Below, in pieces: positions 44,163 through 52,527 of a stretch of 64,000 nucleotides of DNA; positions within the stretch are counted from its first letter, which is position 1, and every line of letters begins with the position of its first letter. The DNA comes from Bradyrhizobium sp. 138 (GTDB lineage Bacteria > Pseudomonadota > Alphaproteobacteria > Rhizobiales > Xanthobacteraceae): positions 1-64,000 of the forward strand of contig NZ_JADPKT010000095.1 in NCBI RefSeq assembly GCF_023074075.1. Reading direction: 5' to 3'. Under the pieces are notes generated by a model. The model ran no database searches. It had not been told where the DNA came from and saw nothing but the letters and a program-made list of their open reading frames with translations. Position numbers and translations under genes: made by a program.

Positions 44163-45685
44163 GCTCGGCGAGCGCGCTGTCCTGGTTTGCCCGCCACGAG
44201 CTGCGGCTCGCCTGGCGCGAATGGCTCGCCATGATGACCGGCGGACGGCGCAAGCGGACGCGCGCCGCTGTCATCGGTCTCGTCTGCTTCGCCGCGCTGC
44301 TGCACCTGCCGGCCTGGGCGGTGATCGGCCGCTTCGCCGATCTGCAACTCCCGCTCGACAAATCCTCGCTGATCGTGATCTCGGCGACGATGTTTCTCGC
44401 CTGGACCCTGATGCTGTCGCAGGCCATCGAATCGGTGACGCGGGTGTTCTACGCCCGCGCCGATCTCGACCTGATCATGTCCTCGCCGGCGCGGCTGGCC
44501 AATCTGTTCTCGGTCCGCATCGCCGCGATCGCGCTGACCGTCACCGCGATGGCGCTGCTGTTCTCGACGCCCTTCATCGACGTACTCGTGATCGGCGGCG
44601 GCGCGCGCTGGCTCGCGGCATTCGGAGTGGTCGTCGCCATGGGCCTGTCGGCCGCAGCGATCGCGATCGCCGTCACCATCCTGCTGTTTCGTCTGATCGG
44701 CCCGGCGCGGACGCGCCTCATTGCCCAGATTCTCGCCGCGATCATCGGGGCCGGCTTCGTGATCGCGCTCCAGGTCGCCGCGATCATGTCCTACGGCACG
44801 CTGTCGCGCTTCACCATCCTGACCTCGGGCAGCCTGGCCGCTCATGCCCCCGATGTCGACAGCATCTGGTGGTGGCCGGCGCGGGCGGTGATGGGCGACA
44901 GCGAAGCGCTGGTGCTGCTCCTGGCGCTCGCTTTGATGCTGCTTGGAAGCGTCATGGCGATCTTCTCGCATCGCTTTGCCGACACGGCGATCGATGCCGC
45001 AGCCTACGGCACCTCTGGCAACAAGCGCGCCAAGGAGCGCCCGTTCCGCGGCGGGTCGCGGCAGCACGCGCTGCGGCGCAAGGAATTCTCGCTGCTCTGG
45101 CGCGATCCATGGCTGATCTCGCAGACCCTAATGCAGCTGCTCTATCTGGTGCCGCCGGCGCTGCTGCTCTGGCGCAATTTTGCCGACAGCGCCGCGGCGC
45201 TCACGCTGATCACGCCCGTCATCGTGATGGCGGCCGGACAGCTTGCCGGAGGGCTTGCCTGGCTGACGATCTCGGGCGAGGACGCCCCTGACCTCGTCGC
45301 AACCGCACCGCTGACGCCGTCCAGCGTCACCCGCGCCAAGATCGAGGTGGTGCTGATCGCGATCGCCGTCATCTTCTGCCCGCTGGTCGCGGCACTCGCT
45401 TTCGCCTCGCTTTACCAGGCCGCGATCAGTGCCGGCGCAATCATCATCAGCGCGGCTTCCGCAACCGCGATCCAGCTCTGGTTCCGGGTGCAGGCACGGC
45501 GCAGCCAATTCCGCCGCCGCCAGACCTCGTCGCGGCTCGCGACCTTCGCCGAAGCCTTCTCCTCGATCGGCTGGGCCGCGACGGCAGCGCTGCTGCTTGC
45601 GCTCCCGATCGCGGGCCTCATCAGCGGCCTGATCACCGCGAGCCTCGTTGCGATCACCTGGAAGTTCAGCCCACGGCGGGAATGA
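44159..45685 (+). CDS. ABC-2-type exporter permease
   Basis: A 508-residue integral membrane protein with about ten to twelve helices, clustered in an N-terminal block (about 40-270) and a C-terminal block (about 320-505). A hydrophilic central loop rich in Arg and Lys (N-K-R-A-K-E-R-P-F-R-G-G) separates them. The start at 44159 overlaps the ATPase stop (ATGA). An open frame continues upstream to 43658 but runs through the ATPase gene in another frame and is not real. It is predicted to form the membrane part of an efflux system with the upstream ATPase; substrate unknown. Confidence 0.85.
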   Translation: MSSASALSWFARHELRLAWREWLAMMTGGRRKRTRAAVIGLVCFAALLHLPAWAVIGRFADLQLPLDKSSLIVISATMFLAWTLMLSQAIESVTRVFYARADLDLIMSSPARLANLFSVRIAAIALTVTAMALLFSTPFIDVLVIGGGARWLAAFGVVVAMGLSAAAIAIAVTILLFRLIGPARTRLIAQILAAIIGAGFVIALQVAAIMSYGTLSRFTILTSGSLAAHAPDVDSIWWWPARAVMGDSEALVLLLALALMLLGSVMAIFSHRFADTAIDAAAYGTSGNKRAKERPFRGGSRQHALRRKEFSLLWRDPWLISQTLMQLLYLVPPALLLWRNFADSAAALTLITPVIVMAAGQLAGGLAWLTISGEDAPDLVATAPLTPSSVTRAKIEVVLIAIAVIFCPLVAALAFASLYQAAISAGAIIISAASATAIQLWFRVQARRSQFRRRQTSSRLATFAEAFSSIGWAATAALLLALPIAGLISGLITASLVAITWKFSPRRE

Positions 45686-45711
45686 GGCGCATGCTCGAAG
45701 AGCTGCGGAAG

Positions 45712-46878
45712 TCAGGTGTCGAAAGCCGGCTGTGCGCGGCGTACCGCGGCGACGTTCCGCCGATCCATCAGGCGCCTGACCCAGTTGCGCCCGGGCTCTT
45801 CAACTAGACGATACGTTGCAACCGACAGCAGGACGGTCAAGAGCAGCATCGCAATCTGCAGGAGATCGCCAAGCCACAGCGATCCGTTGATGGAGACCAC
45901 TTTCGTCGGCTCATGGCCCGAGCTCAACGCGTAAGAGACGAACAGGTCCGTATGCCCGAGGCGCTCGACGACCATGAGGATCGCCCGCACCACTGCCCTG
46001 ACGAGCGGATGCAGCATATAGATCGAATAGGTCAGCGTCCCGATCACGAGCATGAACGGCACCGTCAGCCGGCGACTGACGGCGCCGGCTTCACGCGCAA
46101 ACACCAGAACGACCAGCGTAAACACCAATGGCGAGGCGACCTGCAGGGTGACACTGCTGCCGGCCACGGAAACATAACCCACAACGAGCATGACACTCGC
46201 CGTCTCCAGCAATGTCTCGCCGGACGGCACGAGGCGTGCGCGCAGCGCCGGAAAGCGCTCACGGAGATCGAAGGAGAGAACGCCAAGCGCGAAACCATAC
46301 AGGCAACGCACGATGCCATAGTCGTAAGTCGCATTCATCCCATCCGGACTGATGGTGGCGAGTACGACCGGCCCGGCAATGATCGGGAGCAGCCAGGGCC
46401 AGATCGTCGGCCCGATCCGACTTACCACGACGGCGAAGATCACATAGGCGGCGAATTCAGCGCTGATGCTCCAGCTCGCGAAGTTCAGCCAGTTCTGCGG
46501 ATTGACGCCGAGTCCCTGTAGCAGAACAGCGTTGGTGACGATGGCTTGCAGGAGGTTCGGGCCAACACCGTCCTTCGCAGCGTCGATGGGAATGAACAGC
46601 AGCAACGTCACGAGATGCAGCGGGTAGATTCGTCCAAGCCGCAGGACGAGGAAACGGCCGGTGCCGAATCCCTCCGCCAGACGCGAGCGATAGTTCGACG
46701 CGATGACAAAGCCGCTCAGCACGAAGAAGAAATCGACGAACAGGTAGCCATTCCTGGTGAGCGGCAGGAAGGACAGATGGCTGATCACGTCGAAGTGGAA
46801 CAGCGCGACCATGCAGGCACAAATGCCACGCCAGCTGTCGAGCGCATGATATCGGGTGATATTTGCAGCCGCGTCCAT
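45712..46878 (-). CDS. Acyltransferase 3 family membrane protein
   Basis: An integral membrane acyltransferase of about 388 residues (OafA/NodX type), which would transfer an acetyl or other acyl group to a sugar on a surface polysaccharide, lipid or small molecule. The N-terminal landmark L-D-S-W-R-G-I-C-A-C-M-V-A-L-F-H-F is near residue 12 and includes the family Arg and His. About ten helices follow. I prefer the ATG at 46878 (M-D-A-A-A-N) over an upstream in-frame GTG at 46905; neither has a clear ribosome-binding site. It is convergent with the exporter permease. Acceptor is unknown. Confidence 0.88.
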   Translation of the reverse strand: MDAAANITRYHALDSWRGICACMVALFHFDVISHLSFLPLTRNGYLFVDFFFVLSGFVIASNYRSRLAEGFGTGRFLVLRLGRIYPLHLVTLLLFIPIDAAKDGVGPNLLQAIVTNAVLLQGLGVNPQNWLNFASWSISAEFAAYVIFAVVVSRIGPTIWPWLLPIIAGPVVLATISPDGMNATYDYGIVRCLYGFALGVLSFDLRERFPALRARLVPSGETLLETASVMLVVGYVSVAGSSVTLQVASPLVFTLVVLVFAREAGAVSRRLTVPFMLVIGTLTYSIYMLHPLVRAVVRAILMVVERLGHTDLFVSYALSSGHEPTKVVSINGSLWLGDLLQIAMLLLTVLLSVATYRLVEEPGRNWVRRLMDRRNVAAVRRAQPAFDT

Positions 46879-47100
46879 TGAACAGGGGTAGGCAAGACCA
46901 GGCACCGGAACAAGCCGAGGCTGACTCTATGCTTAACGTGGTCGCGGCCCGAGGGCGCCCCCGTTCCGCAAGTCGGCTGGGCTGAAAGTTCGGCCGCGGC
47001 GGGAGTGAGGGTGCGACACTGACGCGCTGTTGATCGCAGCCCATTGGCGACGCACAGCATTGCACGTTAGACTTTCCCCTGACACATCGGGGACGGATGC

Positions 47101-47913
47101 ATGTGGCGACTGGTTTCGGCGACTCTGGCGCTGTTCAGCGTATCCTTCGCACCTGCTCTCGCCCAGCAGCCGCAGCGCAGCGAGTGCCTGGCGATGGCCA
47201 ATGCCGCGCCGCGAGCCATGCCGGTCGCATTCCGGCAGGCCGCTGGCTCCGCCGAGGTCGAGATCACTTATGCCGGCCATTCCACCTACTACATCGACAC
47301 GCCGGCGGGCCTGCGTATCGCCACCGATTATAGCGGCGCCTACCAAGTCGGCCGGCTACCCGACGTCGCCACCATGAACCGCGCCCACAGCACGCACTAC
47401 ACCTTATTCCCTGACAGGCGCATTCCCCACGTGCTGCATGGCTGGGGCGAGGACGGCAAACCGGCGATCGTGTCGGAGCGTATCCGCGACACCTTCGTCC
47501 GCAATGTCACGACCGACATCCGCCGCTATTTCGGCGACGATTCCGGCGCCGACATGATCCGCGATGGCAATTCGATCTTCATCTTCGAGGTCGCGGGCCT
47601 CTGCATCGGCCATCTCGGCCATCTCCATCACAAGCTCGACGACAGCCATTTCGCCCAGATCGGACGGCTCGATATCGTGATGGTGCCGATCGACGGCACC
47701 TACACCATGTCGCTGGACGGCGTCTCCGAAATCACCAAGCGCCTGCGCGCCTCCGTGGTGCTGCCGATGCACCGCTTCGCCACCCCGCTCGACGACTTCA
47801 TGCGCCGGATCGGCCAGCAGTTCGAGATCGACCGGCGCACTGAGCGTTCGTTCCGGATGTCGCGGGATGCGCTGCCCTCGAAGCCGATCGTGATCATCCT
47901 CGACGGGGTCTGA
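47101..47913 (+). CDS. Exported MBL-fold metallo-hydrolase (UlaG-like)
   Basis: A 270-residue protein with a signal peptide (cleavage after A-L-A, about residue 21) and a metallo-beta-lactamase-like fold. The first strand has I-T-Y-A-G-H-S-T-Y-Y with His60. Later comes a G-H-L-G-H-L-H-H segment, and near the C-terminus V-L-P-M-H-R-F. The canonical HxHxDH motif is not present. This fits the divergent UlaG/beta-lactamase-3 branch that often keeps only part of the metal ligands. It acts outside the cytoplasm by prediction; substrate is unknown. It stands alone between divergent and co-directional genes. Confidence 0.78.
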   Translation: MWRLVSATLALFSVSFAPALAQQPQRSECLAMANAAPRAMPVAFRQAAGSAEVEITYAGHSTYYIDTPAGLRIATDYSGAYQVGRLPDVATMNRAHSTHYTLFPDRRIPHVLHGWGEDGKPAIVSERIRDTFVRNVTTDIRRYFGDDSGADMIRDGNSIFIFEVAGLCIGHLGHLHHKLDDSHFAQIGRLDIVMVPIDGTYTMSLDGVSEITKRLRASVVLPMHRFATPLDDFMRRIGQQFEIDRRTERSFRMSRDALPSKPIVIILDGV

Positions 47914-47977
47914 GGCGCAATTTTTTCCAAGCCGGCCTCGGCCGGTCGTGCTGATCTCCTCGCAACAGGAGTTCGAT

Positions 47978-48499
47978 ATGACAGACTTCGCGAGATTGTT
48001 GCACGCGGACGGACCAAACCCCGAGCATGCGGCGGCGCTGCAGCTTTACGGCCGCTTCGTCGGCGATTGGGATGCCGAGATCACCGCCCATGGATCCAAT
48101 GGAGCGACGCACATCGCGCCCGGCGAGATCCATTTTGGCTGGGTGCTGGAGGGCCGCGCCGTCCAGGACGTCTGGATCATTCCCCGGACTGCGGGCGCGC
48201 CGGCCTTTCCGATCGCCGGCAATTGGTACGGCACGACGCTGCGCGTTTACGATCCGACCATCGATGCGTGGCGGATTTCCTGGTTCGATCCCGGCCGCAG
48301 CGTCTTCCGCCAGCAGATCGGCCGTCCGCGCGGTGAGGATATCGTGCAGGAAGGCACGACCGAAGCCGGTGAGCAGACGCGCTGGAGCTTTACGGAGATC
48401 ACCAGCTACTCATTCCTTTGGCGTGGGGAGGTCAGGCCGGCCGCGGCAGCGGACTGGCGGCTGGTGGTCGAGGTGCGAGCAAGGCGGCGGAAGGGCTGA
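47978..48499 (+). CDS. Uncharacterised lipocalin-like protein
   Basis: A protein of 173 residues with no signal peptide or membrane helix. A good ribosome-binding site (CAGGAG, spacing 8) supports the ATG at 47978 rather than an upstream in-frame start at 47948. Residues about 25-60 (Y-G-R-F-V-G-D-W-D-A-E-I-T) and the alternating strands that follow (F-G-W-V-L-E-G-R-A-V-Q-D-V-W) resemble small beta-barrel proteins of the DUF1579/lipocalin-like kind. I do not recognise a catalytic motif. No operon partner is certain; it follows the MBL-fold gene by 64 bases. Confidence 0.7.
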   Translation: MTDFARLLHADGPNPEHAAALQLYGRFVGDWDAEITAHGSNGATHIAPGEIHFGWVLEGRAVQDVWIIPRTAGAPAFPIAGNWYGTTLRVYDPTIDAWRISWFDPGRSVFRQQIGRPRGEDIVQEGTTEAGEQTRWSFTEITSYSFLWRGEVRPAAAADWRLVVEVRARRRKG

Positions 48500-48608
48500 C
48501 GATATCGCCGCGCTCGCGATGACGGGTACGGTTGCGCAGCGCGCGCTGCTGCATAAAGAGATGAGGTGCTAAGTTCCCGGCACAAGAAGATGAAGGGAGC
48601 GAACGACG

Positions 48609-49661
48609 ATGGCTGCAAGCGGTGCGCCCGCCAATACGAGCGGGCTGTTCGTCGAGCCGCGCGAGGACTGGCTTGCGCTTCACCAGGAGGAGATCATCGA
48701 TCCCTCGCGGCCGATCGTCGATCCCCATCACCATCTCTGGAATCGCGGACACCGCTATCTGATCGAGGAGATGGCCGCCGACATCGCTTCCGGTCACAAC
48801 ATCATCGCCACCGTCTATGTCGATTGCCGTTCGATGTACCGGGCGCATGGGCCCGAAGCATTCCGGCCCGTCGGCGAAGTCGAGTTCGCCAATGGCGTCG
48901 CCGCGATGAGCGCGAGCGGTGCTTACGGCAAAGCCGCGATCTGCGCCGGCATCGTCAGCCACGCCAATCTGTTGCTCGGCGACGCCGCGAAGGGGGCGTT
49001 GGAAGCCGAGATCGCCGCCGGCAACGGCCGCTTCCGCGGCATCCGGCATTCCTCGGCCTGGGACGAGGACCCCGTCGTCGCCGGCATGTATGCGAACAGG
49101 CCGAAGGGACTGTTGCAGGACCCGACCTTCCGCAAGGGATTTGCCTGCCTTGCACCATTGAAGCTCAGCTTCGATGCCTGGCTGTTTCATCCGCAGATCG
49201 GCGAGCTCACCGAACTGGCGCGCGCCTTCCCCGACACCAGGATCGTGCTCGACCATTGCGGCGGGCCGGCCGGCGTCGGACGCTTTGCAGGGCGGCGCGA
49301 GGAGGTGTTTGCGCAGTGGCGCACCTCGATCCGGGAGATCGCGACATGCGAGAACGTCGTGGTCAAGCTCGGCGGACTCGCAATGTGCCTGCTCGGCTAC
49401 GACTTCCATCTGCGCGATCGGCCGCCGTCATCCGAGGAGCTTGCCGCGGCCTGGCGGCCCTATGTCGAAACCTGCATCGAGGCGTTCGGCCCGAGACGCG
49501 CGATGTTCGAGAGCAATTTCCCGCCGGACAAAGGCCAGTGCAGCTATCAGGTGATCTTCAACGCCTTCAAGCGCATCGCTGCGTCGCTGAGCGAGGCCGA
49601 GAAGACGGCGCTGTTCTCGCAGACCGCAATCGATGTCTACCGGCTCGAGCTGCCATCATGA
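48609..49661 (+). CDS. Amidohydrolase family 2 protein (PDC hydrolase-like)
   Basis: A 350-residue TIM-barrel hydrolase with the strand-1 metal motif DPHHHLW (38-44) and a later V-L-D-H-C-G-G strand (about residue 214). These are typical of the amidohydrolase-2 branch that includes 2-pyrone-4,6-dicarboxylate hydrolase and L-fuconolactonase-like enzymes. The C-terminal active-site strand reads F-E-S-N-F-P-P-D, with Asn in place of the more usual Asp. It likely opens a lactone or similar ring. A Shine-Dalgarno GGGAG supports the ATG. It differs from the two amidohydrolases at 2.5-4.7 kb, so it is not a recent copy. Confidence 0.87.
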   Translation: MAASGAPANTSGLFVEPREDWLALHQEEIIDPSRPIVDPHHHLWNRGHRYLIEEMAADIASGHNIIATVYVDCRSMYRAHGPEAFRPVGEVEFANGVAAMSASGAYGKAAICAGIVSHANLLLGDAAKGALEAEIAAGNGRFRGIRHSSAWDEDPVVAGMYANRPKGLLQDPTFRKGFACLAPLKLSFDAWLFHPQIGELTELARAFPDTRIVLDHCGGPAGVGRFAGRREEVFAQWRTSIREIATCENVVVKLGGLAMCLLGYDFHLRDRPPSSEELAAAWRPYVETCIEAFGPRRAMFESNFPPDKGQCSYQVIFNAFKRIAASLSEAEKTALFSQTAIDVYRLELPS

Positions 49662-49706
49662 CGACAAGAGGGGCCGGGATGTTGACCCCGACCCCTCTTC
49701 CGTCGT
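49661..49706. terminator. Bidirectional terminator-type hairpin
   Basis: The stem AAGAGGGGCCGGG (49666-49678) pairs with CCCGACCCCTCTT (49687-49699) with a single mismatch, and flanking ACGAC/GTCGT can extend it. It sits exactly between the convergent amidohydrolase and cupin genes. Confidence 0.7.
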
Positions 49707-49735
49707 GACGGCTGGGAAGCGTCCTTGAATAGAGA

Positions 49736-50191
49736 CTAGCCGGCACCCATCAGCGAGGCCGGACGGCGCTCGCCGCCGAAAGCGAGTACCTTCTTGAGCT
49801 TGTTGACGACGCGGATCAGGAAGCCGATCATCACGGGATTGGTCTTGCGGCAGAAGGCGATCTTCTTGACGTGGCCCTCGACATGCCATTTGGCATGCGC
49901 GCCGTCGCGGAAGAAAATGACATCGCCGGGGCCGTAGCGCTTCGGCGGCATGCCTTCGCTTTCGAGCACGATCGATCCTTCCATGATCATGATCGTCTCG
50001 TCGATATCGTAGTACCAGTTGAAGCGGCCTTCGGTGCACTGCCAGATGATGGTCTGGGCGGTGCCGTCGGCGCTGGTGGACAGCACGCGCGAGCGCGATA
50101 CAGGGTTACCCTCGATGATCCAGGACGGCTCGATCGGCCGCAGCTCGAGGTCGACATTGCAACTACCAATTTCAATCAATGCGCGCGACAT
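49736..50191 (-). CDS. Cupin-domain protein
   Basis: A 151-residue single-domain cupin. The strands W-Y-Y-D-I-D-E-T-I-M-I-M-E-G-S-I-V-L-E and Y-G-P-G-D-V-I-F-F-R-D-G-A-H-A-K-W correspond to the two cupin motifs, in the form found in the cupin_3 (DUF861) group. The first motif keeps a Glu but lacks the double His, so metal binding is uncertain. A C-terminal extension rich in Lys and hydrophobic residues follows. It could bind a sugar or small acid. A strong GC hairpin (50222-50237) lies just upstream of its start. Confidence 0.75.
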   Translation of the reverse strand: MSRALIEIGSCNVDLELRPIEPSWIIEGNPVSRSRVLSTSADGTAQTIIWQCTEGRFNWYYDIDETIMIMEGSIVLESEGMPPKRYGPGDVIFFRDGAHAKWHVEGHVKKIAFCRKTNPVMIGFLIRVVNKLKKVLAFGGERRPASLMGAG

Positions 50192-50221
50192 CTTCTTCCC
50201 CAGGCGATATAATAAATATGG

Positions 50222-50237
50222 CCGGGCCTCGGCCCGG
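50222..50237 (-). promoter_or_regulatory. GC-rich hairpin in the cupin gene leader
   Basis: A perfect seven-base stem CCGGGCC/GGCCCGG with a two-base loop lies 31 bases upstream of the cupin ATG. It may be a leader hairpin or an operator in the 237-base divergent region (50192-50428). No gene was seen in that gap. Confidence 0.35.
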
Positions 50238-50428
50238 ATTGTTTCGAACGATGTCGGGAACGCTAGTCATCGGTTTTTAATTCTTTCTTACGCAGGCCTC
50301 GAGAATCAGCCGGAAGTTGCAGGCGCAAAGCGGTTAACGGGGCGATTTCCCTGCAAATTCGTGCACATGAACCCAACCTTTCCGGGGTGCGACAAAGTGC
50401 GCGGAAGCACCAAAACGGAGCCACGCCG

Positions 50429-50983
50429 ATGCCCCTCACGCCCGAGGTTGTGACAGCCGATCGCGCAGTCGTCGCCCGGCTCATCGACCTCGAAGTCTCC
50501 TTCGCGCCGGACGCGGAGCCCTGGTTCACCATCGACGGCATCGGAAACCCCCAGCAGATCGGCAGTGACGCTTCCGGCGGCGCGTTCGTACTGCTGCCGT
50601 CGCAGAATGTGCTCTACGTCTCATCGGAAGGCCGCGCGGGAATTATCGCTGGCACGTTCGAAGCGTTCGTCCAGCTCGTCGTCGCCCGTCCCTATTGGCT
50701 CGACATCCTCAAATTTTCCGGCGGCGGCGACCTTCAGGAAATGCGGCGCGCGGCGGACGCACTCGAGGCGACGCTCGAGGATGAGGACGAGATCAACGAG
50801 GCCCGCGAGGAGATCCGCAAGAGCCTCGACCTTGGCGAGGCGGACGACCCCGTCGGCGCGCTCTACGAAGCCATCGCCGCTTCCGACGCCATCGTGCGGG
50901 CCACCGACGGCAGCCCGTTCACGACCCTGTTCAACCGTTTCAGCATCGACAACAATCCAATGCTGCGCAACGCGGCGGCGTGA
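50429..50983 (+). CDS. Uncharacterised acidic protein (possible SUKH-like fold)
   Basis: A 184-residue soluble acidic protein. The start at 50429 is preferred because CGGAG lies nine bases upstream; an upstream in-frame start at 50387 lacks one. The first 90 residues have a pattern (E-P-W-F-T-I-D-G-I-G-N-P.. then G-G-A-F-V-L-L-P-S-Q-N-V-L-Y-V-S-S-E-G-R-A-G) like SMI1/KNR4 (SUKH) proteins. The C-terminal 90 residues are a charged helical region rich in Glu and Asp. SUKH proteins include immunity proteins to contact-dependent toxins, but no toxin gene is near. The resemblance is weak and no function can be assigned. Confidence 0.6.
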   Translation: MPLTPEVVTADRAVVARLIDLEVSFAPDAEPWFTIDGIGNPQQIGSDASGGAFVLLPSQNVLYVSSEGRAGIIAGTFEAFVQLVVARPYWLDILKFSGGGDLQEMRRAADALEATLEDEDEINEAREEIRKSLDLGEADDPVGALYEAIAASDAIVRATDGSPFTTLFNRFSIDNNPMLRNAAA

Positions 50984-51005
50984 GTCGTTCGACAGAGATC
51001 GAGCG

Positions 51006-51147
51006 CGCGCCTCGTCCTTCGAGACGACCGCTTCGCGGTCTCCTCAGGATGAGGCTAATCGACATTGATGCCCGCTGAAGCGACTGCCGCGCACTCCGTC
51101 CTCATCCTGAGGAGCCCGCCAGTGGCGGGCGTCTCGAAGGATGGCTG
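51006..51147. repeat. Intergenic palindrome (CTTCGAGACG/CGTCTCGAAGG type)
   Basis: Outer arms TCCTTCGAGACG (51016) and CGTCTCGAAGGA (ending 51141) and inner arms TCCTCAGGATGAGG (51040) / CCTCATCCTGAGGA (51101) form a long cruciform. It separates the convergent uncharacterised and aminopeptidase genes. Confidence 0.75.
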
Positions 51148-51157
51148 CAGGGAAGCC

Positions 51158-52414
51158 TTACTTCGCCCACTCACCCTTGCGGAACACCGGCACCTTGCTG
51201 CCGTCGGGCAAAATGCCGTCGATATCGGTCTCGGCCGAACCGATCATCCAGTCGATATGGATCAAGCTCTGGTTGCCGCCTTGCGCTGCGATCTGCTGTG
51301 CCGTGAGCTGCGCGCCGTTGACGAAGCATTTCGAATAGCACTGGCCGAGCGCGATATGAGACGCTGCGTTCTCGTCGAACAGCGTGTTGTAGAACAACAG
51401 CCCGCTCTGCGAGATCGGCGAGGAATGCGGCACCAGCGCCACTTCGCCGAGGCGGCGGGCGCCCTCGTCGGTGTCGAGCACCTTGTTCAGCACCTCCGCA
51501 CCGCGCGAGGCTTTTGCGTCCACGATCTTGCCGTCCTCGAAGCGCACGGCGATGTTGTCGATCAGCGTACCCTGGTAGGACAGCGGTTTCGAGCTCACGA
51601 CATGGCCGTAGACCCGGCGGCAGTGCGGCGTGGTGAACACCTCTTCGGTCGGGATGTTGGCGTTGCAGCTGATGCCGTTCTTGGAGAGCGAGGCGCCGCC
51701 CTCCCATTCGTGGCCGTCGGCAAGGCCGATGGTGAGGTCGGTGCCCGGCCCCGAATATTGCAGCGCGCGGAAACGCTGGCCGTTCAGCCAATTGGTACGC
51801 TCGCGCAGCACCGCATTGTGGCTCGCCCAATTGTCCATCGCGTCCTCGCGGTCGACGCGGGACGCCGCGAAGATCGCATCCGCGAGCTTGCCGATCGCGA
51901 CGTCCTCGGGATCATCTGGGAAGACCTGCCTGGCCCAGGACGGGCTCGGATAGGCGATGATATTCCAGTTGGTGTCGAAATTGACGATCTTTTCCAGGGC
52001 GGGCTGATAGGCCATCGAATTGGCCTTGCTGGCGCGCGCCACCTTGGAAGGATCCTCGCCCGACAGCAGCATCGGATTGTCGCCGACGATGGCGAGCCGC
52101 GCGGTGTTGTCCGAGAACGCCTTGGCCATGCCCTCATAGAGCCAGCCGGCGGCACGATCGAAACTATTGTCGTGGCCGTGGCGGTAGCGCGCCAACGTCA
52201 TCTCCTCGTCCGAAAGTATAGGCGTCACGATACCGGCGCCGGCCTTGTAGGCATGCAGGGCGATCCGCCGCACCAGCGGCAGCGCGATCGCGGGCGCCGT
52301 CAGAAGCAGATCCTGTCCCGGCCGCAAGCCCAGGCCCACCTTCACCGCCACCTCGGCCAGCCGGTCGAGCTTCGCGGGATCGATGGGAGCGGTGGAATTG
52401 CAGTGATCAGTCAT
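51158..52414 (-). CDS. M29-family (thermophilic-type) aminopeptidase
   Basis: A 418-residue metallo-aminopeptidase of family M29 that removes N-terminal amino acids in the cytoplasm using two divalent metals. The expected ligands are present: Glu in NIPTEEVF (about 252-259), Glu in G-E-V-A-L-V-P, His in S-H-I-A-L-G and His/Asp in LIHIDWM (about 383-389). The length matches the family (about 410). A strong Shine-Dalgarno (GAGGGA) supports the ATG at 52414. It appears to be monocistronic. Confidence 0.92.
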   Translation of the reverse strand: MTDHCNSTAPIDPAKLDRLAEVAVKVGLGLRPGQDLLLTAPAIALPLVRRIALHAYKAGAGIVTPILSDEEMTLARYRHGHDNSFDRAAGWLYEGMAKAFSDNTARLAIVGDNPMLLSGEDPSKVARASKANSMAYQPALEKIVNFDTNWNIIAYPSPSWARQVFPDDPEDVAIGKLADAIFAASRVDREDAMDNWASHNAVLRERTNWLNGQRFRALQYSGPGTDLTIGLADGHEWEGGASLSKNGISCNANIPTEEVFTTPHCRRVYGHVVSSKPLSYQGTLIDNIAVRFEDGKIVDAKASRGAEVLNKVLDTDEGARRLGEVALVPHSSPISQSGLLFYNTLFDENAASHIALGQCYSKCFVNGAQLTAQQIAAQGGNQSLIHIDWMIGSAETDIDGILPDGSKVPVFRKGEWAK

Positions 52415-52527
52415 GCGGGTCCCTCTGCCGAAAGTCTCTCGTTCAATCTAAGTCTAGCACCGCGAGGCGCAAGTGCGCGAGCACCTTGCGACACCGAGAA
52501 GATACGCAGTTTCACGCATATTGGTTT

